Source of the DNA: Fallopia convolvulus
Lineage: Eukaryota; Streptophyta; Magnoliopsida; Caryophyllales; Polygonaceae
NCBI GenBank assembly: GCA_964016875.1
Contig: OZ024720.1
Location: forward strand, 22,881,742-22,945,741
Length of the DNA: 64,000 nucleotides
Direction: 5' to 3'
The translations under genes were made by a program, and so were the position numbers. The stretch's first letter is position 1, and each line of letters opens with the position of its first letter. Below, piece by piece: positions 57,115-64,000 of the stretch. The notes beneath the pieces were generated by a model, which was not told the origin of the DNA, did no database searches, and worked only from the letters and a program-made list of their open reading frames with translations.

Positions 57115-59433
57115 ATGGCCCCTCAACACACATTCGCACAAATCAAAGAGTGGGTACTTGCCAATCCTCGCACTCTCTTCATCACTCAACTGAACGAGAT
57201 CGAGCAAGAACAGGACCCAACCATGAAGGATGTCCTCATTCAAGGGCTATACAATCAAGTAAGCCCTTTCTTGCCCCCTCCTCCTCCTCAGGTTGATGAA
57301 ACCGTCTCCTGGACCTCTTCCTCCTCCGAATCTCTTCCTCTTCCACCTCCAACCACCAACACCTCCTCCGGAGTTGTCATCGTTGACAACTTCGGAGATG
57401 CTCGCCCCTCCATCAATGAAAAACCCCATAAATCCAAACATCGCCACTCATCCAAACATCGCCACTCATCCAAACATCGCCACTCATCAAAAGATCCCTC
57501 AAAATCCAAAAAATCCAAACACTCCCACGACCCCTCCAAATCCAAAAAGCGTAAACACTCTGAGGCCTCTGAATTCTCGGAGCCCAGAAAGAAGGTTTTC
57601 TTCCACTTTGAGGACTACCTGAACTGCTCCAAGGAGAGTTCTTGTGCTCCCAAACCACCCTACCTTTTTCCTTCCGACGATGGGAACTCCGAACCCCAGA
57701 GTCTACTTCCCTCTTCCTCCTCCATCCCTCCTCCTCAAATCAAGGGACCTCCTCCGCCACCTCCTCCAGTTCCCGCCACGATGGGAACTCCAACATCCCA
57801 ACCTCCTTCACTTCCTCCCGTTCCCATCACTACGGGATCTCCAACTCCACCTTCACCTCACAAAACGCCTTCTTCTTCCTCCCCAAAACACATTTCCACC
57901 AACCCCATCTCCACTCAACTCACAACCCCTATTCCTTCTTCTCCTCTCCCCTCTTCCATCACGTCTCCCACCACCACGAAACTCCCCTCTCCCTCACCAT
58001 CCAAATGTACCGTCGCCCTCTCCTCAGACGACGACGATCTTCCTCTTTCTGTGGTCATCGGCAAAATGACCAAGGACCCTCCTCCGATCATCATGGGAAC
58101 TTTGGAGGAGGAAGCCCAGCTCAAGGACATCGAGGAAGAACTCAACAGGGGTCCCTCTGAGCACACAGTCTCCCAAGGGACAAAGTCCCCAGAAAAGGTT
58201 GCTCCTCAAGAGCCAACAGAGACAAGGGACCTCGCACCAGCTGGAGGTGCTGAGGCAACAACAAGTCATCCTGGAGATGACGCGGAGGGCTCGGGTTCGA
58301 GCTCCTCCGAGGAAGAAGGGACCTCCCATGATGAGGTCGAAGAAGAAGAAGAAGCTCCAGCTTCAAAGGAGCTAGCACGCATCCCTACACCTGGACACCA
58401 AATGGTGGTGTCCGCGAGTTCCCCACAACCAAGGGACCGCGTGCTCATGATCGAAGCGGCTGCACCCCCTCAGCAGAAAGGACCTCGCACGGTCTCTAGG
58501 GGGAACAAATCCAAAAGCAAGTCCAGAAAGGGGAAGGGGACCACCAAGCATCATGTCAGTGAGCGCCGCAAGCTTCTCCATCACCTCATAGTTTCCCAAG
58601 AGGCGCTGACTGAAAATGGTCTGGAGGAACTATGGGAACTGATCAAGGCCCAGGGCTGGGAGAGACTCTGCCAAGAAACTGTGAGCGTAGATCCCTCACA
58701 AGTGCGTCAATTCTACAACAACTTCACTATCACCAACGACGGCACTCAGGGAACTCTCTCCCACGAAGGCGACGAGTTCATTTTTACAACGTCTACGATC
58801 CGCCTTCAACTCCAGGTCCCTGGTCAAGGGCTTAGCGAGTTGCCCAGCAAGCTCTGGGGCGACTTCAACAGCGCCGAGGTGTACAACACAATTTTTGAGG
58901 GTCGGGTTCCCTCTAAGGTCCACTCGACGCATCATCTATCCTTGGTTGCCAAGCTCGCTCACCAATTCATTATCAACGTGGTGGTCCCACGTCAAGAAAA
59001 GCGCCTGGTTGTCAACATCCCCGACGCCATCATCCTCTACCACTTCCTCCTCAAGAAGCCCATAAATCTTCCCCGCATTATCCTTGGGCACATGGAAAAG
59101 TGCATGGCCTCCAAGTCCCATTCCCTTCCCTACTCCGGGCTGATCAAAAAGCTCCTACAAAAAGAGGGTCTCTACGATGCCTCTAAAGAAGAAATCGAGC
59201 TAGGAAGGGAACTGGACATTCAAGTTGCCCAGAAGATGAGGCACTCGGAGCCTGTAGAGGAGGCGGCTCCCCTAGAGTCTGGTACACAAGAGGGGAACTC
59301 TCCAGTGTTGCTCCGCATCGCCAACACCCTCGATCAGATTGCTAGGGACCAGGCAGCATTGGCCAGAGGACAAGAAAAGCTTACCCAAGTCCTTACGCGC
59401 CTTTGTGACGCCTTGTTTCCTCAAAGCCCATGA
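57115..59433 (+). CDS. Element C ORF3, post-pol protein of unknown function, intact
   Basis: 772 residues from ATG 57115 (MAPQHTFAQIKEW). I chose this start because B has the same ATG and an A-rich context precedes it; the frame is open 37 codons further up. A short N-terminal helix-like region is followed by Pro/Ser-rich sequence. A strongly basic Lys/His/Ser stretch at about 103-148 has three tandem KHRHSS units (18-bp DNA repeat). Acidic and Ser-rich regions follow (EEEGTSHDEVEEEEEAPA). The C-terminal domain at about 480-700 (GWERLCQETVSVDPSQVRQF, PNAIILYHFLL-like block) belongs to the putative plant transposon-protein family seen in Sirevirus and Athila elements. No signal peptide or clear membrane segment, so I do not call it an envelope. 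The basic region could be a nuclear signal or bind nucleic acid. Confidence 0.88.
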   Translation: MAPQHTFAQIKEWVLANPRTLFITQLNEIEQEQDPTMKDVLIQGLYNQVSPFLPPPPPQVDETVSWTSSSSESLPLPPPTTNTSSGVVIVDNFGDARPSINEKPHKSKHRHSSKHRHSSKHRHSSKDPSKSKKSKHSHDPSKSKKRKHSEASEFSEPRKKVFFHFEDYLNCSKESSCAPKPPYLFPSDDGNSEPQSLLPSSSSIPPPQIKGPPPPPPPVPATMGTPTSQPPSLPPVPITTGSPTPPSPHKTPSSSSPKHISTNPISTQLTTPIPSSPLPSSITSPTTTKLPSPSPSKCTVALSSDDDDLPLSVVIGKMTKDPPPIIMGTLEEEAQLKDIEEELNRGPSEHTVSQGTKSPEKVAPQEPTETRDLAPAGGAEATTSHPGDDAEGSGSSSSEEEGTSHDEVEEEEEAPASKELARIPTPGHQMVVSASSPQPRDRVLMIEAAAPPQQKGPRTVSRGNKSKSKSRKGKGTTKHHVSERRKLLHHLIVSQEALTENGLEELWELIKAQGWERLCQETVSVDPSQVRQFYNNFTITNDGTQGTLSHEGDEFIFTTSTIRLQLQVPGQGLSELPSKLWGDFNSAEVYNTIFEGRVPSKVHSTHHLSLVAKLAHQFIINVVVPRQEKRLVVNIPDAIILYHFLLKKPINLPRIILGHMEKCMASKSHSLPYSGLIKKLLQKEGLYDASKEEIELGRELDIQVAQKMRHSEPVEEAAPLESGTQEGNSPVLLRIANTLDQIARDQAALARGQEKLTQVLTRLCDALFPQSP
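57432..57487. repeat. 18-bp in-frame tandem repeat in ORF3, three units
   Basis: CCAAACATCGCCACTCAT occurs three times in a row; element B has about two diverged units. It encodes KHRHSS repeats in the basic region. Confidence 0.9.
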
Positions 59434-59840
59434 TCTCTCCCTTCTTGTTCCCTTAATCCAAAAATGACCACAAAATTGTACTTGGGTTCCCATTGTACAT
59501 ATTATCTTAAGTAATGAAATGGTCTTTATTTTGATTGCGTGTTCCATTCTTTCCTAATATTGCTTTGCTTGATTTTCGATGATGTCAAAAGGGGGAAAGA
59601 TAAATAATGTGAGATGAGTTCAAAGTTTAAGTAATCACAGACCACGCATAAGCTAAGGGGGAACAATTGCATAAAAAGCCTAATAGGAACTATGTGTCTC
59701 ACCAGAAGTGGCTCCCTAAATCTAAATGTCTCACTAAGAGTGATTTCCCAAAATCATACTTAGGAACTCATCAGCATATCATTCATTGAAATATTTGCAT
59801 TTTTTTTTGATGGGTTTGTCATCATCAAAAAGGGGGAAAT
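59434..59840 (+). other. Element C 3' untranslated region with polypurine tract
   Basis: Ends in TCATCATCAAAAAGGGGGAA right before the 3' LTR, the Sirevirus-type polypurine tract. Otherwise non-coding, with GGGAAC copies. Confidence 0.85.
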
Positions 59841-60898
59841 TGTTGGGACGTTGTTGGGACCTCTGGTTCTAAGCAACGGATCAACGATTCACTCCTCTTT
59901 AAGTTTTGATAATGACAAACACCATAGGGAACTAATGTGGTTTGTTCAAGTATTTATAAGGAACACAGGTACAGCAAAGAACTCCTATGAATGACAAAGC
60001 CACTGCTAGCCACAATGAAGAGTTTCCATCAAGGGAACTCTGAAGAGGAAAGTTCCCATGATGTGGGAACTCCCAGAAATAAACAAGAAAACACAAGCTT
60101 ACAACGATGAAGAGTTTCCATCAAGGGAACTCTGAAGAAGTCAGTTCCCATGAAATGGGAACTCACATGTGAAGACAACGACCGTTCAGCGCAGATCGCG
60201 GGATCCTGTCTCAGACAGCCAGAGGGAACAATCTGAGGATCAGACTGTCACGCTTCATCCAACGGTCCGATTGATTCAAGAAGTTGACCTAGTTCAAACC
60301 AAAGTCACATGTGAAGAAAGTACAACTTGGGCATCAAGCAAAGGGCATTTTGGACACAAACGAAAGATGCTACTGCCCAAGACAAATGGACTATAAAGCC
60401 AAATGAATAGTACTCGGTTTGAGTACTTCTCCCAGAACTTACAAAACACCCACATCTGAGAAAAGAAAGAAAAGGAAGAGAAGTCCCCGCCGGCGAGTGT
60501 GTGATCTCGACGACGGTGAAGCTGAAGTTCCCTGGAGCAAGGGAACTGAGAAGTCAGCGTAAGGTTTGAGTTACTTGTGTTTTGCTGTTGTGAGCTTAGG
60601 AACTCAGTTGAGAGGATTTACTAGTGTTGCTAGAGTTAGGAAGAACTTGTAGGAACAGAGAAGTGTAAATCCGGCTGTGTAACTAAGGAACAAAGCAATC
60701 AATATAAGTAAGTCATTCAAAATCCTCCAAGCGGAGGTAGAGGTTTACCCGTACAACTAGTTGGTTGTAGTGGGGTTCCTCTATAAAGGAACTGTCCCCT
60801 TAACTGTTTTTAGTACTTGCGATTATTTACTTCCGCTGCCTTGGGAACAGCTTAATTGCCAGTTCCCAAGCTCACTGCTAACCGATTACGATCCAACA
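59841..60898 (+). repeat. Element C 3' LTR
   Basis: 1058 bp, same ends as the 5' LTR, followed by duplication AAAGG. Confidence 0.96.
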
Positions 60899-60903
60899 AA
60901 AGG

Positions 60904-61495
60904 CCACGTTAACAATATGTAACCTTAACTAATTTAAAATGAAACTAATATATGATATAAAAAAAATGTAAACCTTAGTGTATATATATACCTTCTATGG
61001 CCCGAAAAAAACCAAAGATTTTCAAGGACTAAAAAAACAAATAAACCTCCACTGTATATATTAACATATAACGACATACAAAATTAATTGTACAGATTAT
61101 GTACTACTAGAAAGGTTTATCATACCATATCATAAAAATTATGATCATATCCATAGCCTTAATGGAAAGAATACAACAAAGTATTAACCTTCCAAGTCAA
61201 TTATAATTGACACCTAATTATCCATCAATGATAATACTATCATCATGCAAATCATATAAAATATATGTGGTGCAAAATTTAACGGATCTTATCATAAAGA
61301 AAAACTTTATATATTCAAATCATACGTACAAAGCAAACATGAATTGCCTAATCAATTAACTAAAGGGAAACCGAATCTTGATGGTGCCAAAGAAATCATC
61401 CAAAATAATAATAAACCGATCGAGCATGATACAACAATTCATCGCTTCGTGAAGAAAACAAATGAAACTTTGAAGCCTTAACAAGAGTACCGACC
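60904..61495 (-). other. Element E 5' leader fragment
   Basis: AT-rich DNA between element C and the solo LTR. It belongs to E by position. No gene seen. Confidence 0.5.
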
Positions 61496-62036
61496 TTATC
61501 TGTGACACCCCTATACCCTATGACATATATTTTGTAAAATTTATCTCTTATATACAGAAATAAGAGACATATAAAAACTATTCACGTAAGCACATAGCAA
61601 ACATTAACAACCATAAAAGGTTGCACACACACATATATATGTAGTTACTTCTTATGCTAAAACGTCTTTTATTCTAACTTATATTACAACCCATATGTCT
61701 ATGATGCAAAATGAGGAGGAGAAGGTTGCATTGAGCTTCAGCCAACCGACCTGTATGAATGTGACCTCTAAAAGAGACACACGCCAGTAAGTTCTAGCTG
61801 AAGCTGAAAAATTGTTTTGCGATTTACGTGAGTCGCATACTCAGTGAATATAAAACATCATCAATTATTTCACACAATGCCAAGCAATTGGTCAATATAC
61901 ATATTCATACATATTATCTATGTCATATATGAATTTACTATGCAAATGCAAATGCTGATGTATCCGATTCATTATTCTGTGAACTGTTCAAGCATGAATC
62001 TGCCCGGGGTTTACTATATATGGACTCTTATGGTCC

Positions 62037-62190
62037 CCTTTAAGAAAGAAATCCGAAGATCTCCTCATTATGACTCTTATGGTCGCTTTAAGAAAGAAAT
62101 CCGAAGATTTCCTCATTGACCCGTAGGTCCTATATGATCCGAAGATCCTGTATGCTTTAAGAAAGAAATTCGAAGATTTCCTCATTACAA
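62037..62190. repeat. Three short repeats inside the solo LTR
   Basis: CTTTAAGAAAGAAATCCGAA plus GATTTCCTCATT recurs at about 62038, 62086 and 62155 with variable spacing. Confidence 0.85.
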
Positions 62191-62329
62191 TTCAGGGCAA
62201 GACAGTCACAGTTCCTTTTAATCTCATGCAATATGCTATGCAATCAAGTGCATCATGTAACCATATATCATATGCCATCTGTTAACATACTTTCTGTGCA
62301 AACAACTCTGGAAATTTCAGAGCTGTCAC

Positions 62330-62545
62330 ATCTATCCATATAATCCATATAATCCATATATCCATATAGCTCATATAGCACATATATCCATATACCTCAT
62401 ATACCACATATAGCGCATATATCCATATATTCATATTTCAAATTTCAGAGCTATCATATAAAACACATATATCCATATACCTCATATACCTCATATACCA
62501 CATATAGCGCATATATCCATATATTCATATTTCACATATAACACA
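62330..62545. repeat. CATATATCCATATACC-type tandem repeats inside the solo LTR
   Basis: Short CATATA-based units build two larger copies of about 80 bp (about 62380-62460 and 62463-62540), each ending CATATATTCATATTTCA. Confidence 0.85.
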
Positions 62546-63584
62546 CAGGGTTGAATCTCCGATCTATACTCACCTGTTTAAGGCAGATACTATATTTCTC
62601 CCCTTTGACTCTGACCACGGTCTATTACTTGGGCTCCTATATGTAACCCAATGCAAATTAGGCTATTAACTCTTACAAACTCTAACCCCAAATGCAATGA
62701 AATGCCAAAATGCATTACGACTTCTTGTGCATCTTTCCAAATCCTTTAAAACTTGACAACAGTAAACTATATATATAGAAGAATATTTTTCTAGTTCAAA
62801 CCTTTTTGAAAAACTTGATCAAAGGGCTCCCTAATATCCTTACAAAACAAGACCCTAAAATTACTCTGAAATCGTTTTCCGAATATAGATCCGATATCGA
62901 AAACACCCTTTGAGAACTATAAATCGAATGATTTTCGAATAAATATCAACAGTAGATCTAGATTTGGAAAAATTAGGAAAATCCAGATAAACCATTAACT
63001 AATTAAAAACTTACCAAATCAAGCTTGTACTTCGGGATTAAAATTCGATTGAAGAAATATTGTACTAAAACCGAATCAAAACAACAAAACTTTCACTATT
63101 CTTTTTTTTTCCTCTCTTTCTTTTCTCCTCCTCTCTGCGTTTTTTTTTGTCTTTTGTGAATTCTTCGTGAAGAAGAATTGAAAGCAAGCATACATATATA
63201 TTTGGACGAGAAGTCGGTATATAATATAGGAAAATTACACTTTGCATCCTCAAATCTCGTTTACTACAAACTTTACCCTGAAATAATTATTAATTAACTT
63301 TTAGTTAAAAACTTTTTAAAATATAATAAACTTAATTAGAAAATAAATAATACTTTTAAAAACTCACTATATATCACATCAATATGCTATGCATATGCTA
63401 TTAATCTTATATGAATGCCAAATGACGTATGCACTTTGGTCGGGGATGTTACATTATCTTTTATATCAATCGAAAATTGAGAGGATCGAAAAAAACAAAA
63501 TTGAAGACACAAAAAATATCGATCGTATGCTTTTAATTAAAACCTAAAAATATAAAATACTTAGATCACGTAGTATGATCGTTT

Positions 63585-63595
63585 CTCTGATACCA
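63585..63595 (-). promoter_or_regulatory. Element E primer binding site (initiator tRNA-Met)
   Basis: The minus strand reads TGGTATCAGAG two bases from the LTR that begins at 63598. Confidence 0.85.
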
Positions 63596-63597
63596 CT

Positions 63598-64000
63598 TGT
63601 TGGAAAATTAATTCCCTTTAGACCTAAACGCCAATATCGATCATACTAGGTTATTAAGAAATATCAAATTTGACTTACCTTTAATCCTGATGGCAATCGA
63701 ACCTTATGCGGAACTACGAACGAGAACCGTAGGTATGTGATCTTCCTCAGCCAAATCTAGGGTTTGTGCTTTCACTTGGATGGGGAGAGTACCGTAGAAA
63801 GCCTGAATGATTTAGCGTGTTGGGGACCATAACCTAAAATCTCTATTTATATAACCCACGAATCCCATTAAGCCTATTGGGCCAAATCCGGTATCCACCG
63901 ATCTGGCCCATACCAATTATTTAAAGTCCATGGGTTTTACCTAATTGAATCACTTACATTAAACCCAATAATAATTAGCCATATATTATAATAGTTCCAT
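63598..64000 (-). repeat. Element E 5' LTR, partial at window end
   Basis: Begins TGTTGGAAAATTAATTCC and matches 45515 onward. About 50 bp are missing beyond the window. Confidence 0.88.

Larger units (their letters stand above)
49961..60898 (+). mobile_element. Element C: young Sirevirus (Ty1/copia), complete, nearly intact
   Basis: LTRs of 1058 bp at 49961-51018 and 59841-60898 begin TGTTGGGACG and end CCAACA. The target duplication AAAGG is at 49956-49960 and 60899-60903. Total length 10,938 bp. Order: LTR, tRNA-Met primer site, gag, pol, spacer, ORF3, polypurine tract, LTR. About 8 differences separate the two LTRs by eye (about 0.8%), so it inserted recently, about when B did. Pol and ORF3 are open throughout. 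Gag has one premature stop. GGGAAC/GTTCCC occurs roughly 65-70 times, against about five expected by chance. Confidence 0.97.
61501..63453. mobile_element. Solo LTR (about 1.95 kb), probably Ty3/gypsy
   Basis: Begins TGTGACACCCC and ends GGGGATGTTACA, an imperfect inverted pair. It is flanked by the 5-bp duplication TTATC (61496-61500 and 63454-63458). No ORF, primer site or internal domain. A long LTR with ACACCCC/GGGGATGT ends is common in plant gypsy elements. The usual origin is recombination between two LTRs. It lies inside element E. Confidence 0.8.
45515..64000 (-). mobile_element. Element E: degenerate Ty1/copia retrotransposon hosting element C and a solo LTR
   Basis: The left LTR is 45515-45967 and a matching right LTR begins at 63598 and runs off the window. 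The right LTR is flanked inside by a tRNA-Met primer site on the minus strand. The left LTR is followed by a TCTCCCACTTGGG string (polypurine tract on the minus strand). Interior remnants at 47108-47700 are copia RT and at about 48235-48310 a gag knuckle. Element C (49961-60898) and a solo LTR (61501-63453) are inserted in it. All coding is destroyed. This is a different copia lineage from A, B and C. Confidence 0.85.

Overview
The window is a repeat-dominated stretch of a plant nuclear genome, probably a eudicot. It holds one intact-looking host gene, a split plastid omega-3 fatty acid desaturase of the FAD7/FAD8 type with eight exons at 39339-41555. Almost everything else is transposable elements nested in each other. 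Exon structure, tRNA-Met and tRNA-Asp primer sites, Sirevirus and Athila polyproteins, a plant L1-type LINE, a SINE, a Helitron and a Mutator-type MITE all point to a flowering plant. The species cannot be fixed from the sequence.

Left part (1-30775): an old, decayed Ty1/copia Sirevirus (element A, minus strand; its 3' LTR lies beyond the left edge) has been split twice. Element B (5668-16345, minus, a younger Sirevirus, TSD gtgac) sits in the gag end of A. Element D (16489-28204, plus, a Ty3/gypsy Athila-type element, TSD tgatg) sits further up the same gag. The 5' LTR of A closes the block at about 29976-30775.

Middle part (30776-45514): RNase H remnants and a GGGTCG-rich repeat are followed by a full-length L1-like LINE (31795-37740, 16-bp TSD). 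Then come a Mutator-like MITE (37780-38797, 9-bp TSD) and the desaturase gene. Downstream of the gene lie a tRNA-derived SINE (42516-42734, 15-bp TSD), another RNase H remnant and a Helitron (44092-45076) with internal tandem repeats.

Right part (45515-64000): a third, very degenerate copia element (E, minus; its 5' LTR runs off the right edge) contains element C (49961-60898, plus, TSD aaagg). C is a sister copy of B with near-identical LTRs. E also holds a solo LTR (61501-63453, TSD ttatc).

B and C belong to one family with the layout LTR-gag-pol-ORF3-LTR. B keeps an intact gag but has a broken pol and ORF3. C keeps an intact pol and ORF3 but has a stop codon in gag, so together they carry a full set of open reading frames.

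The most unusual signal is that each retroelement family is peppered, in LTRs, spacers and coding regions in several frames, with its own short motif. These are GGGAAC/GTTCCC in B and C (roughly 65-70 copies in C), GTCACTGAC in A, and a GTCGTGCACGAC palindrome family in D. Each of these elements also carries an extra ORF downstream of pol.
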